From JAFLCM01 sp964510955 (lineage in GTDB: Bacteria; Planctomycetota; Phycisphaerae; Phycisphaerales; UBA1924), in assembly GCA_964510955.1 (NCBI GenBank), contig CAZEDW010000009.1:1-64000 (forward strand): a stretch of DNA of 64,000 nt, written 5' to 3'. This document shows positions 44,479 to 53,261 of the stretch, in pieces. Position numbers and translations under genes: made by a program. The first letter of the stretch is position 1, and every line of letters starts with the position of its first letter. The notes beneath the pieces were generated by a model. The model made no database searches and had not been told where the DNA came from. It saw only the letters and a program-made list of their open reading frames with translations.

Positions 44479-44979
44479 TTACGCCTGAGCAACCGCGGCG
44501 GCGGGCTGGGCGGCTTGGCCAGCGCCCGAGGACTTGACGGCGATTTCGATGGAGAACTCTCCGCAGTCACACGACGCGGGGATGCCGACCGTGACGGTGT
44601 CTTTCTTGCCGTGAACGATGTGCCCCTTGCCGATGACAACCGACGGGCACGAGATGCTGACCTTCTTGTTGGGGAACAGCGCCTTGGCGCCCCCCGCGAC
44701 CATGTTGACCAGCTCGCCGACGGCGTCGGACAGGTCTTCCTTGGTGGCGGGGTCGGTTCCGGTGAAGAGCGTGACGATCCGGCGTGCGATCGCCTCGGGG
44801 AAGCTCAGGACAACCGCGCCCTCGACCTCGCCGGTGAAGCCGATGATCGCCGACACGTCGTAGCTGCCGCCGCCGCCTTCCTTGAGCGCCGGTGCGCCGC
44901 AGTTGAGCGGCATCTGGAACATCGTCTCGAAGACGTTCTTGGCGCTCTTGATGAACGGAACAATGTAGGTCGGGTCCAC
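44479..44979 (-). CDS. cheX: CheX-type chemotaxis phosphatase
   Basis: A 166-residue CheC/CheX/FliY-family protein starting at a GTG. The single phosphatase motif is seen in DLSDAVGELVNMVAGGAK (E-L-x-N-M-x-x-G), around residues 80-97, as in CheX and unlike the two motifs in CheC. A C-terminal Ala/Gln-rich tail of about 15 residues follows. It would dephosphorylate CheY-P. It sits between cheA (16 bp upstream) and cheY (45 bp downstream). Confidence 0.88.
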   Translation of the reverse strand: MDPTYIVPFIKSAKNVFETMFQMPLNCGAPALKEGGGGSYDVSAIIGFTGEVEGAVVLSFPEAIARRIVTLFTGTDPATKEDLSDAVGELVNMVAGGAKALFPNKKVSISCPSVVIGKGHIVHGKKDTVTVGIPASCDCGEFSIEIAVKSSGAGQAAQPAAAVAQA

Positions 44980-44994
44980 GGGGTTCCTCCTGGT

Positions 44995-47337
44995 TCAGGC
45001 CGGCTGGGCCTGGCGATTCCGCTGCGGCGGGGGGACGGGTGTCGGGGCCGGCGACTCAGCGCCGGCGGCCGAACGGACAAGCGTGACGACATCGAGAATG
45101 AGGCTGGCGTTCCCGTCCTCGCGGATGGTGGCGCCGCTGAACGGGCCTCCACGCGTGAACGAGTCGTCCAGCGGCTTGATCACAACCTCCTGCTGGCCGA
45201 TCAGCCGGTCCACGATCAGGCCGGCTTTTTCGGTACCGACGCCGACGACCACCGCGAAGCCGCTGGAGCCCGTGTCCTTGGGCTCGCGGAGCGTGTCGCG
45301 CAGGTCCACCAGCGGCAGAACGTTGTCTCGCAGGCGCATGACCGGGTGCTTGGCGATCGAGTGCACGGTCTGGGTGTCGGGCTTGACGACCTCGTGGATC
45401 GCCGCCACGGGGATCGCGTAGTCGTGCTTGCCCACCCCGACGACCATGGCCCGCATGATCGCGACGGTGAGCGGGATGGTCACCTCGATCTCGGTGCCCT
45501 TGCCCTTCACCGACCGCACGTTGACCGAGCCGCCCAGCTTGGCGATGTTCGTGTTCACCACGTCCATCCCCACGCCCCGGCCCGAAAGATCGCTCACCTG
45601 GTCCGCGGTGGAAAGGCCCGGCGCGAAGATGAGCCGGAACGCCTCGGAGTCGGGCATCTGAGCCCCCGCCTCCGCGGTGATCAGCCCACGCTCGACGGCC
45701 TTGGAGACCACCTTGTCGCGGTCAATCCCGCGCCCGTCGTCACGGATCACCACCAGGACGTGCCCGCCCTGGTGCTCCGCGGACAGCTTGATGCTGCCCG
45801 TCGACGGCTTGCCGGCGGCGGCGCGCCCCTCGGGGTTCTCCAGCCCATGGTCGACGCTGTTGCGCAGCATGTGCACCAGCGGGTCGCCGAGCAGCTCCAG
45901 CACGCTCTTGTCAACTTCGGTATCGCCGCCCTCGATGTCCAGGCGGATCTCCTTGCCCGTCTTGCGGGCCAGGTCGCGGACAATGCGGGGGTAGCGCCCG
46001 AACAGCTTGCCGAGCGGCTGCATGCGCGTCCGCATGACGCCTACCTGCAGCTCGGCCGTGAGCCGGTCCAGGTCGCCCACCACGCCCGCCATGCTCTCCA
46101 TCACGTCGTGGGGGAGGTCCAGGTCGCGCAGGGCGCGGGTCTTGCCCAGGATCTGATTCTTCGTGAGCACCATCTCGCCGACGAGGTTCAGCAGCGCCTC
46201 CAGGCGGCTCACCTCGACGCGGACGGTCTGCTCGGCGTGGGCGCCGGCGCCGACGCTGGCCTTGTCGCTCTCGCGGGCGGCACCTTCATTCCCCGCCGTT
46301 TCGGGCGCCGGAGGCGCGGCCTCCGCATCCGAGGCAGAGTCCGTGCCGGTCGAACCGATCACGCTCTCGGCGAGAATCACGCCGTCAAGTCGAAGCACGT
46401 TGGCTGGGTTGCCGGCGTGGGCGCCGGCAAGCTCGGTGGGCAACGACTGCCCGCAGCACACATCGCCGAACCGCGATTCAAAGGTGTCGAGGTTCCAGGT
46501 GAGCTCTCGTGAAGCCGACAGCGCCTCGGCGTAGGGGACCAGCAGAAGCGCGATCGCGTGGATGCGGACCACCGCCTCGCCGATGATCGCGTCGGGGCAC
46601 TGCCCCAGCGCGGCGCCCGCGGCCGCCAGCATCGAGATCAGCCGGTTGAGCTGGGGCAGCTCGTAGTAGTCGGATACCGGCTGCATCGAGTCGACGAGCT
46701 CGCGGAGCTTGGCGGCTCCGTCGGTGCGCGTGGCGGCGTCCTGCAGCAGTTCCGCGGCCGGCGCGATCTGCTTGGCGGACTCCAGCAGGTCCGAAACCAT
46801 GAAGCTGAGCAGGTCGGCCTTCTCGGGCGGGAAGCTCAGCGGGCGGGTCTTCGCCGCCGACACCAGCGCGTCCTGCAACCGTACCGGTGCCGCGGCGACA
46901 GGCGCGGGCGCCGTCGCGGGCGAGGTGGGTGAGACGGGGCCCGCGGCGGCCGACCCGGCAATCTCGTGCAGCGTCTGGATGAGGTCTTCGGGTCCCGGCC
47001 CGGCCGCCTCGCCGTCGGCGAGCTGCGCCAGTTGCCCGCGCAGCACGTCCACGCTGCGGAGCATCGCGTCCATGACCTTCTGATCGACCTTGACCTCTCC
47101 CTTGCGGAGCTTGTTGAGCGCGTCCTCGGCGGCGTGGGCGAAGCGCGTGAGGTTGTCGAGGTTCAGGAAGCTCGCCGCTCCCTTGATTGTGTGCAGCGCG
47201 CGGAAGATCTGGTCCAGCAGCGGCTGCGACCCCGGCTCGGCTTCGAGCTTGACAAGGTCCGCGTCGAACTGCTCGATCAGCTCGCCCGACTCGGTCAGGA
47301 AGTCCTGCAGGAGATTGGGGTCTGGTGCTTCAGCCAT
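44995..47337 (-). CDS. cheA: Chemotaxis histidine kinase CheA
   Basis: A 780-residue CheA. The P1 HPt domain carries the phosphorylated His in RALHTIKGAASFL (about 48). A variable Ala/Pro-rich region and a second helical domain follow (about 130-330). The dimerisation P3 begins near 375 (VRVEVSRLEALLNLVGEMVL). The ATPase domain shows HMLRNSVDHGLENPEGR (N box), DDGRGID and SGRGVGMDVV (G boxes). The C-terminal P5 CheW-like domain couples to receptors. The start overlaps the cheR stop by 8 bp. An extra acidic/Ala linker near 340-370 is poorly conserved. Confidence 0.94.
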   Translation of the reverse strand: MAEAPDPNLLQDFLTESGELIEQFDADLVKLEAEPGSQPLLDQIFRALHTIKGAASFLNLDNLTRFAHAAEDALNKLRKGEVKVDQKVMDAMLRSVDVLRGQLAQLADGEAAGPGPEDLIQTLHEIAGSAAAGPVSPTSPATAPAPVAAAPVRLQDALVSAAKTRPLSFPPEKADLLSFMVSDLLESAKQIAPAAELLQDAATRTDGAAKLRELVDSMQPVSDYYELPQLNRLISMLAAAGAALGQCPDAIIGEAVVRIHAIALLLVPYAEALSASRELTWNLDTFESRFGDVCCGQSLPTELAGAHAGNPANVLRLDGVILAESVIGSTGTDSASDAEAAPPAPETAGNEGAARESDKASVGAGAHAEQTVRVEVSRLEALLNLVGEMVLTKNQILGKTRALRDLDLPHDVMESMAGVVGDLDRLTAELQVGVMRTRMQPLGKLFGRYPRIVRDLARKTGKEIRLDIEGGDTEVDKSVLELLGDPLVHMLRNSVDHGLENPEGRAAAGKPSTGSIKLSAEHQGGHVLVVIRDDGRGIDRDKVVSKAVERGLITAEAGAQMPDSEAFRLIFAPGLSTADQVSDLSGRGVGMDVVNTNIAKLGGSVNVRSVKGKGTEIEVTIPLTVAIMRAMVVGVGKHDYAIPVAAIHEVVKPDTQTVHSIAKHPVMRLRDNVLPLVDLRDTLREPKDTGSSGFAVVVGVGTEKAGLIVDRLIGQQEVVIKPLDDSFTRGGPFSGATIREDGNASLILDVVTLVRSAAGAESPAPTPVPPPQRNRQAQPA

Positions 47338-48196
47338 TGGTCGCCTTGGGCATCTCGGCCTTGACGTACGCGAACGATTCGGTCGAGTCGATGGGCTTGA
47401 ACGGGACGTTGATGTTCCGCAGATTCTCGGAGTGCCCGATGAACAGCACCCCGTCGTTGGCGAGCTGGTTGTGGAACGTCTGCACCACCTGCGTCTTCAT
47501 GGCGTCGTCGAAGTAGATCATCACGTTGCGGCAGAAGATGACGTCCCAGGTGCCGTGACGGCGCGCACCCAGCGTGTCTTTCAGGTTGTGCAGTTCGAAC
47601 GTCACCATGCTCTGGATGGTGGGGTCGATCTGGAAGAACCCGCCCTCCTCGCGGAAGTAGCGCTTCACCAGCGCGGGGTTGATCCCCCGGAAGCTGAACG
47701 AGGTGTAACGCCCCTCGGAGGCGGTGGTGAGGGCCTTCTCGGAGATGTCGGTCCCGAGGATCTCGATCCGCCAGTCGGCCAGGCGGACCCCCAGCGTGCG
47801 GTGCACCTGCATCGCCAGCGTGTAGGGCTCCTCGCCCGTCGAGCACGCGGCGGACCAGATGCGGAGACGCCTGGCCGATGCCCGGTCCTTCATCAGCCGC
47901 GGCAGCACGCTGCTCTCAAAAACGTCGAGCTGCGGCTGGTTGCGGAAGAAGCTCGTCTCGTTGATGGTGATCCGGTTGAACATCTCCTGGAACTCATCCA
48001 TCTGGTACGGACCCATGGTGAGAAACTGGAGATACTGCGTGAAGTTCTCGAACTCGAGTTCCTCCAGCCGCTTCGCCAGGCGGCTCTCGAGCACGTACTT
48101 CTTGGAGTCCTGGAAGTAGATGCCGCTACGGTCATACACGACCTTCCGCAGCGTCTGAAACTCCTGGTCGTTCATTTGGCAACTGAGGCTCGGCAT
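47330..48196 (-). CDS. cheR: Chemotaxis protein methyltransferase CheR
   Basis: A 288-residue SAM-dependent methyltransferase for receptor glutamates. The N-terminal helical domain (FQTLRKVVYDRSGIYF, ESRLAKRLEELEFENFTQYL) precedes NETSFFRNQPQLDVF and the SAM motif IWSAACSTGEEPYTLAM; ILGTDISEKAL and DVIFCRNVMIYFD complete the site. ATG 48196 is chosen; ATG 48175 (MNDQEFQ) is possible. The gene overlaps cheA. Confidence 0.94.
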   Translation of the reverse strand: MPSLSCQMNDQEFQTLRKVVYDRSGIYFQDSKKYVLESRLAKRLEELEFENFTQYLQFLTMGPYQMDEFQEMFNRITINETSFFRNQPQLDVFESSVLPRLMKDRASARRLRIWSAACSTGEEPYTLAMQVHRTLGVRLADWRIEILGTDISEKALTTASEGRYTSFSFRGINPALVKRYFREEGGFFQIDPTIQSMVTFELHNLKDTLGARRHGTWDVIFCRNVMIYFDDAMKTQVVQTFHNQLANDGVLFIGHSENLRNINVPFKPIDSTESFAYVKAEMPKATNG

Positions 48197-48263
48197 CCGT
48201 ATCTCCTGATGGCACAAACCAGATAGACGCGGGCGATCAAGGCCCGAACAGACCTTGATCGGC

Positions 48264-48785
48264 TCACGCGGCGACACGCTCCATCGCCGCGACCTCTTCA
48301 CCGGCGAACAGGCGCTCCAGGTCCAACAGGATCAGCAGCCGGTCATCCAGCTTGCCGACCGACTGCACGTACTCGCTGTCGATCCCGCACACCATCGGCG
48401 GCGGGGGCTCGATGATCTTGCTGTGTATCCGCAGGACCTCGTTCACCCGGTCCACCAGGAACCCGATAACGCGTCCGGAAACTTCGACCACCACGATACG
48501 GTTATCGCCCGTGTTCTCCTTGTCGGCCAGTCCGAAGCGCTTCCGAAGGTCGACCACCGGGATGATCTTGCCGCGGAGGTTCACCACGCCCTCCACGAAC
48601 GGCGGGCTCTGGGGCACCCGCGTGATCTGCATCATGCGGTTGATCTCCTGCACCGCCAGAATCGGCACCGCGAACTCCTCCTCGCCGACCACGAACGTGA
48701 CCAGCTGGATGAGCTCGTCCCCGACGGAGCCGGGGTTGACCTGCTGGTTCTGGACCTCGCCCGTTGCGCTCTCGGTACCCTGCAT
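48264..48785 (-). CDS. cheW: Chemotaxis adaptor CheW
   Basis: A 173-residue CheW that links CheA to receptors. Family segments LVTFVVGEEEFAVPILAVQE, VPQSPPFVEGVVNLRGKIIP and VVDLRKRFGL are clear, with the RGKIIPVVDLR core around 70-80. The first gene of the che operon, with a strong AAGGAGG ribosome site before ATG 48785. The promoter presumably lies in the 510-bp gap upstream. Confidence 0.94.
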   Translation of the reverse strand: MQGTESATGEVQNQQVNPGSVGDELIQLVTFVVGEEEFAVPILAVQEINRMMQITRVPQSPPFVEGVVNLRGKIIPVVDLRKRFGLADKENTGDNRIVVVEVSGRVIGFLVDRVNEVLRIHSKIIEPPPPMVCGIDSEYVQSVGKLDDRLLILLDLERLFAGEEVAAMERVAA

Positions 48786-49295
48786 GGTCAGCCTCCTTCA
48801 CGACACCGGCGTGCACATGCCAACGCGACCCTGCGCGGCCATGACCGCCCAATCCGGCGCCGGGCGGATCACCCGGCGTCCTGCGTTGGGGTTCATCGTC
48901 GCAAGCGATTGGGTGCTGGAGACCGTCTCACGCCCCGATACGGGTGGCTTTTGTGGTCCAGCCGTTACAGACCCCCTCCCGGACCGCGATCCTGCACCAA
49001 CATGGGCGTGTGGCGAACAGGGGGCCGGGGTCACCTGCCTGCCGGCATCGTTGAAGCACGCCCGGCCATGAACGAGGCCAGCCTGGACTTCAACGCCGCG
49101 CGGGGTGGGTAACCATGTGGGACCCAGGCGAGGTTTGGCGTGCTTCTCCGGCCTTATTCGACCTGCAATCCTCGATCCGGCCGCTCAGGAACTGGCCGCC
49201 AAGGGTGGGGCTGGTCTCCGCTATCCTCCCATCCCAAGAGTCCGCTCGAATCCGCCGCGCCTCGTCCGTGAACTCCTTTTTCCCAGAGACCAGCC
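48786..49295. other. 510-bp intergenic region between divergent che operon and dehydrogenase
   Basis: Must hold the che promoter (minus) and that of the dehydrogenase/aconitase pair (plus). The cheW ribosome site is at 48790-48796. I see no convincing gene, tandem repeat or strong palindrome, and no flagellar-type sigma promoter that I would defend. Confidence 0.5.
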
Positions 49296-50450
49296 ATGTC
49301 CAAATACTCCATCGCCTGGATGCCCGGTGACGGCATCGGCAACGACGTCATGGAAGCCGCCCGCCTCGTGCTCGATGCGCTCAAGCTCGACGCCGAGTAC
49401 CCGCACTGCGACATCGGGTGGGAGTTCTGGTGCAAGGAGGGCAACGCATTGCCCGACCGCACCATCAAGGTGCTGGAGAAGACCACCTGCGGCCTCTTTG
49501 GCGCCATCACCAGCAAGCCCCAGGACGAGGCCAAGGACGAGCTCGTGCCCGAGCTCAAGGGCAAGGGGCTGGTCTACTTCAGCCCGATCGTCAAGCTGCG
49601 GCAGATGTTCAATTTGCACACGAACATGCGGCCCTGCAAGAGCTACCCCGGCAACCCGCTGAACTATCGGGGGACCGCCGTGGCGAACCCGTCGGGCGCG
49701 GACGTGGCGATCGACCAGGTGGTCTTCCGGGAGAACACCGAGGGCTCCTACGGCGGCGTCGAGTTCTTTCCCCTCCCCGAGCCGGTCTACACCGCTCTGT
49801 GTGCCAACCCCAAGATGAAGCCGTGGAAGGACAAGGGCCTGGAAAACGTCGCCCTCTCCACCCGCATCGTCAGCAAGCAGGGCTGCACGAGCATCTGCCG
49901 CCAGGCGTTCGAGTACGCCAAGAAGACGGGCCGCAAGCGCGTCACGCTGGTCGAAAAGCCCAACGTGCTCCGCGAGACCGGCGGCCTGATGACCCGCTGC
50001 TTCCGTGAGCTGGCCAAGAGCTACCCGGACATCTGGGCCGATGAGGCCAACATCGACGCCATCTGCATGTGGATGTTCAAGAATCCGCAGGACTACTCCG
50101 TGCTGGTCGCCGAGAACATGTTCGGCGACATCATCAGCGACCTGTGCGCCGGCCTCGTCGGCGGCCTGGGCTTCGCCCCCAGCGCCAACATGGGCGACAA
50201 GTACGCCGTCTTTGAACCCACGCACGGCAGCGCCCCCAAGTACGCCGGTCAGTACAAGGTCAACCCCATCGCGATGCTCCTCACGGCCCGCATGATGCTC
50301 GAGTGGCTGAAGGAAGACGAAAAGGCCAAACGCCTCGAGAACGCCATCGCCCGCGTCGTGAAAGAGGGCAAGGTCCGGACCTACGACATGGGCGGCAAGG
50401 CGAGCACCATGGACGTGGCGAAGGAAGTAGCGAAGTACGCGGTTGGGTAA
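49296..50450 (+). CDS. Isocitrate/isopropylmalate dehydrogenase family protein (NAD-type)
   Basis: A 384-residue beta-decarboxylating dehydrogenase. Seen: MPGDGIGNDVMEAA at the N-terminus, the substrate segment FNLHTNMRPCKSYPGNPLNY, VVFRENTEGSYGGVEFF, the catalytic region VTLVEKPNVLRETGGLM with ANIDAICMWMF, the metal-binding Asp cluster ENMFGDIISDLCAGL and the NAD-loop FEPTHGSAPKYAGQYKVNP. The adenosine-loop pattern suggests NAD. Isocitrate, homoisocitrate and isopropylmalate cannot be separated by eye. The aconitase-family gene starts 113 bp downstream, so the pair performs consecutive hydro-lyase and oxidative decarboxylation steps. Confidence 0.88.
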   Translation: MSKYSIAWMPGDGIGNDVMEAARLVLDALKLDAEYPHCDIGWEFWCKEGNALPDRTIKVLEKTTCGLFGAITSKPQDEAKDELVPELKGKGLVYFSPIVKLRQMFNLHTNMRPCKSYPGNPLNYRGTAVANPSGADVAIDQVVFRENTEGSYGGVEFFPLPEPVYTALCANPKMKPWKDKGLENVALSTRIVSKQGCTSICRQAFEYAKKTGRKRVTLVEKPNVLRETGGLMTRCFRELAKSYPDIWADEANIDAICMWMFKNPQDYSVLVAENMFGDIISDLCAGLVGGLGFAPSANMGDKYAVFEPTHGSAPKYAGQYKVNPIAMLLTARMMLEWLKEDEKAKRLENAIARVVKEGKVRTYDMGGKASTMDVAKEVAKYAVG

Positions 50451-50563
50451 CTTGCAGCGGTTTGTTCGGCGACGATCCCAGTTCCGCCTTGCGCCGGGGC
50501 TACTCAGCCTCGGCGCATGAATACGATGCGCACATTCGCCGCATGACGTTTGGGAGTAACCGC

Positions 50564-52582
50564 ATGGGACTCACTGCTGTAGAGAAGCTCGCCACACGCT
50601 TTGCCCAGGGACTCGCTCCCGGTCAACCCGCCCGAAGCGGTGACTTTGTCACGATCCGCCCCAAGCACGTGATGACCCACGATAACACGGGCGCAGTGAT
50701 CCCCAAGTTCAAGCAGCTCGGCGCGACGAAGATCAACGATCCCCGACAGCCCGTGTTCGCCATCGACCACGACATCCAGAACACCACCCCAGAAAACCTT
50801 GGCAAGTACGCCAAGATCGAGGCGTTCGCGCGCGAACACGGGATCGATTTCTACCCTGCGGGAACGGGCATCAGCCACCAGGTGATGGTCGAGCAGGGCT
50901 ATGTCGTTCCCGGGTCGATGGTGGTGGGGAGCGATTCTCACTCGAACCTCTACGGCGCGATGTGCTGCCTGGGCACTCCCGTGGTCCGCACCGACGCCGC
51001 CAGCATCTGGGCCACAGGGGTGACGTGGTGGCAGGTGCCGCCGGTGGCCCGCTGCTCCCTCAGGGGCAGGCTCAATCCCGGCGTCGTCGGCAAGGACGTG
51101 ATCGTCGCCCTGTGCGGGCTTTTCAACAAGGACGAGGTCCTCAACCACGCCGTCGAGTTCGCCGGTGAGGGCGTGGCGTGTCTGAGCATGGACCAGCGGA
51201 TGTCCATCGCCAACATGACCACCGAATGGGGCGCTCTCGCGGGCGTGTTCCCGTTCGATGAGGTGTGCCGCGACTACCTCTTCTCACGCGCCGACTATTT
51301 CGCCACCGCCAAGCGCCCGGGCACCCGCCGGCCCGACTCGCTCGGCGGCTACACCCGCGCCGACGTCGAGCAGTGGTGGAAGGCTTCGCCAGCCCTGAGG
51401 GCGGACCCCGGCGCCCGCTACGCCGTCGAACTCGAAATCGACCTGGGGACCATTGTTCCCTGCGTCTCGGGCCCCAACGACGTCAAGACGATGACGCCGC
51501 TGCCCGAGATCGAGGCCAGGCACGTCAGGATCAACAAAGCATGGCTGATGAGCTGCGTGAACGCGCGCTACGAAGACCTCGCCGAGGCCGCCCGCGTTGT
51601 GAAGGGCAAGCGCACCGCTCCGGGGGTCGAGTTCTACCTCGCCGCCGCCAGCGCCGAGGTGCAGGCCCGCGCCGAGCGTGACGGCCACTGGCGGGCCCTG
51701 CTCGACGCCGGTGCCATCGCCCTGCCGCCCGGCTGCGGCACGTGCATCGGCCTGGGCGCCGGCACTATCAAGAAAGGCGAGGTCGGCATCAGCGCCACCA
51801 ACCGCAACTTCGAGGGCCGCATGGGCGACCGCGAGGGGCTGGTCTACCTCGGGTCGCCGGCGGTGGTTGCCGCCAGCGCCGTCGCCGGCCACATCTGCGC
51901 TCCAGGCAAGTTCGAGCACTCCAACGTCTCCTTCGCCCTGCGCTCCCCGGCCCTCTCCTCCACCACTGCCCACTCCCCAACACCCACTTCCCCAGCCACC
52001 ACCATCCCCGGCTTCCCTCATCGCGTTTCGGGGCGCCTGTGGTTCATGGACCGTGACAACCTCAACACCGACGGCATCTACGCCGGCAAGCACACGTACA
52101 ACGACAACCTCACCAGGGACCAGATGGCCGCGGTGGTCTTCGAAAACTACGACCCGGATTTCCGTGGGCGCGCGAAGCCGGGCGACATCGTGGTGGGGGG
52201 CCTGAACTTCGGCACCGGCTCCAGCCGCGAGCAGGCCGCCACCGCCCTGAAGTTCTTCGGCATCCCCTGTGTCATCGCGGCCAGCTTCAGCGAAACGTAC
52301 AAGCGCAACGCCTTCAACAACGGCTTCGTGTGCTTCGAGTGCCCCGAGCTGGTGAAGTGGCTCAGAGGAGGGGAGGGCACCAGGCACGAGGCACAAGGCA
52401 TGAGCGGGGAGTCCACGGCCAAGTCGCGTATGGTCGGCCCCGCCGAGGTGGACTATGTCGCGGGCGAGGTGTGTGTCGCGGGCAGGAAGTTTCCGTTCTC
52501 TCCGCTCTCGGGCGTGGCTCAGGAACTCGTCGTGGCGGGCGGCGCCGAAGAAGTCGTCAAGGCCCGGCTCGCTCGGGCGTAG
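50564..52582 (+). CDS. Aconitase/homoaconitase family hydratase with two repeat-encoded inserts
   Basis: A 672-residue 4Fe-4S hydro-lyase started at ATG 50564, which has a GGGAG ribosome site at the right distance. Conserved blocks: VMTHDNTGAVIPKF, GIDFYPAGTGISHQ, VVGSDSHSNLYGA, the cluster cysteines in SCVNARYEDL and PPGCGTCIGLGAG, and the swivel-domain NFGTGSSREQAATALKFFGI. SCVN replaces the usual SCTN. Two stretches look foreign: a Ser/Thr/Pro-rich linker (nt 51950-52020) between main and swivel domains and a segment near the C-terminus (nt 52369-52410); both are heptanucleotide arrays. With the adjacent dehydrogenase it could serve the citrate, homocitrate or a related pathway. Confidence 0.85.
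   Translation: MGLTAVEKLATRFAQGLAPGQPARSGDFVTIRPKHVMTHDNTGAVIPKFKQLGATKINDPRQPVFAIDHDIQNTTPENLGKYAKIEAFAREHGIDFYPAGTGISHQVMVEQGYVVPGSMVVGSDSHSNLYGAMCCLGTPVVRTDAASIWATGVTWWQVPPVARCSLRGRLNPGVVGKDVIVALCGLFNKDEVLNHAVEFAGEGVACLSMDQRMSIANMTTEWGALAGVFPFDEVCRDYLFSRADYFATAKRPGTRRPDSLGGYTRADVEQWWKASPALRADPGARYAVELEIDLGTIVPCVSGPNDVKTMTPLPEIEARHVRINKAWLMSCVNARYEDLAEAARVVKGKRTAPGVEFYLAAASAEVQARAERDGHWRALLDAGAIALPPGCGTCIGLGAGTIKKGEVGISATNRNFEGRMGDREGLVYLGSPAVVAASAVAGHICAPGKFEHSNVSFALRSPALSSTTAHSPTPTSPATTIPGFPHRVSGRLWFMDRDNLNTDGIYAGKHTYNDNLTRDQMAAVVFENYDPDFRGRAKPGDIVVGGLNFGTGSSREQAATALKFFGIPCVIAASFSETYKRNAFNNGFVCFECPELVKWLRGGEGTRHEAQGMSGESTAKSRMVGPAEVDYVAGEVCVAGRKFPFSPLSGVAQELVVAGGAEEVVKARLARA
51960..52008. 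repeat. Heptanucleotide array inside aconitase-family gene (insert 1)
   Basis: Seven units of 7 bp: ccaccac, tgcccac, tccccaa, cacccac, ttcccca, gccacca, ccatccc. Read on the minus strand they resemble the tggggag units at 2252-2272. They encode a Ser/Thr/Pro-rich stretch between two conserved domains. Confidence 0.75.
52369..52410. repeat. Heptanucleotide array inside aconitase-family gene (insert 2)
   Basis: Six units in register: aggggag, ggcacca, ggcacga, ggcacaa, ggcatga, gcgggga. Four units share GGCA(C/T)nA. They encode a hydrophilic loop (GEGTRHEAQGMSGEST). Confidence 0.85.
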
Positions 52583-52584
52583 CC

Positions 52585-53154
52585 TCAGCGGGCGTGCAGG
52601 GCCTCGACCAGCGCCAGCGTCGAGCTGCGCAGCGACGGCGCCAGCGCCGCCGCGTCACACCGTGCCTCGCCTTCAATCCACGACCGCACCAGTCCCAGTT
52701 GGGCCCCGGCGATCTGTGCGGCCGCGAGCGCGAGCGGCACGTGCGTTGCGCCCCAACCGCGACGCTCCAGGCGCTCTCGGATCAACCCCGCGAGCGTGTC
52801 GTGCAGGGTCCCCGCCGTGTCGCCGCCGAGCATCCGGCGCGCCATCACGCGGCTCTCCCAGAAGTGCTCCAGCACCCATGTGAGCGCCGCCGGGTCCGCC
52901 TTATCGAGCACCGCGTCGGCGAGCATCCCCAGGGGGTGGGCCGCGGCGTGCCGCAGCACCTCGTCCTTGTTCCTGAAGTGGTCGTAGAACGTGGAACGCC
53001 CGACCCCGGCATCGCCCGCCACCCGGTCCACCTGGATGCGCTCGTACGGCTCATTGAGCAGCTTCTGGTTGAAGGAATCGATGATCGCCCAGCGGGTCTG
53101 GTCCGGGCGCGGGTCGGGCGACCTTGGTGGTGTTGAATCGGACATTCCGGACAT
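52585..53154 (-). CDS. TetR/AcrR family transcriptional regulator
   Basis: A 189-residue repressor. The HTH lies at about residues 20-65 (YERIQVDRVAGDAGVGRSTF then YDHFRNKDEVL), the canonical TetR form. The C-terminal ligand domain is not identifiable. Two ATGs are possible (53154 and 53145); the operator-like inverted repeat overlaps the first. It is divergent from a membrane protein gene, and converges with the aconitase gene at only 2 bp. Confidence 0.9.
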   Translation of the reverse strand: MSGMSDSTPPRSPDPRPDQTRWAIIDSFNQKLLNEPYERIQVDRVAGDAGVGRSTFYDHFRNKDEVLRHAAAHPLGMLADAVLDKADPAALTWVLEHFWESRVMARRMLGGDTAGTLHDTLAGLIRERLERRGWGATHVPLALAAAQIAGAQLGLVRSWIEGEARCDAAALAPSLRSSTLALVEALHAR

Positions 53155-53175
53155 CGTACGCCGTGTGTCCGGAAT
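53144..53175. promoter_or_regulatory. Probable TetR operator between divergent genes
   Basis: A perfect 10-bp inverted repeat ATTCCGGACA ... TGTCCGGAAT with a 12-nt spacer. It overlaps the TetR start region and lies 87-118 bp upstream of the divergent membrane protein gene, so one dimer or two could silence both promoters. Confidence 0.72.
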
Positions 53176-53261
53176 CCCTGGTTTTCACCCGGCGCGCGGT
53201 TGACGGGGGCGTCCGGTGGATGCAACGTTTACCCGCCCAATCACCCCAGGGAGCACACAGG

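Noticed and set aside
53124..53261. N-terminal extension of the membrane protein from the upstream start
   Set aside because: It would cover the TetR operator and start codon; the hydrophobic protein begins properly at 53262 after a GGGAG-like site.
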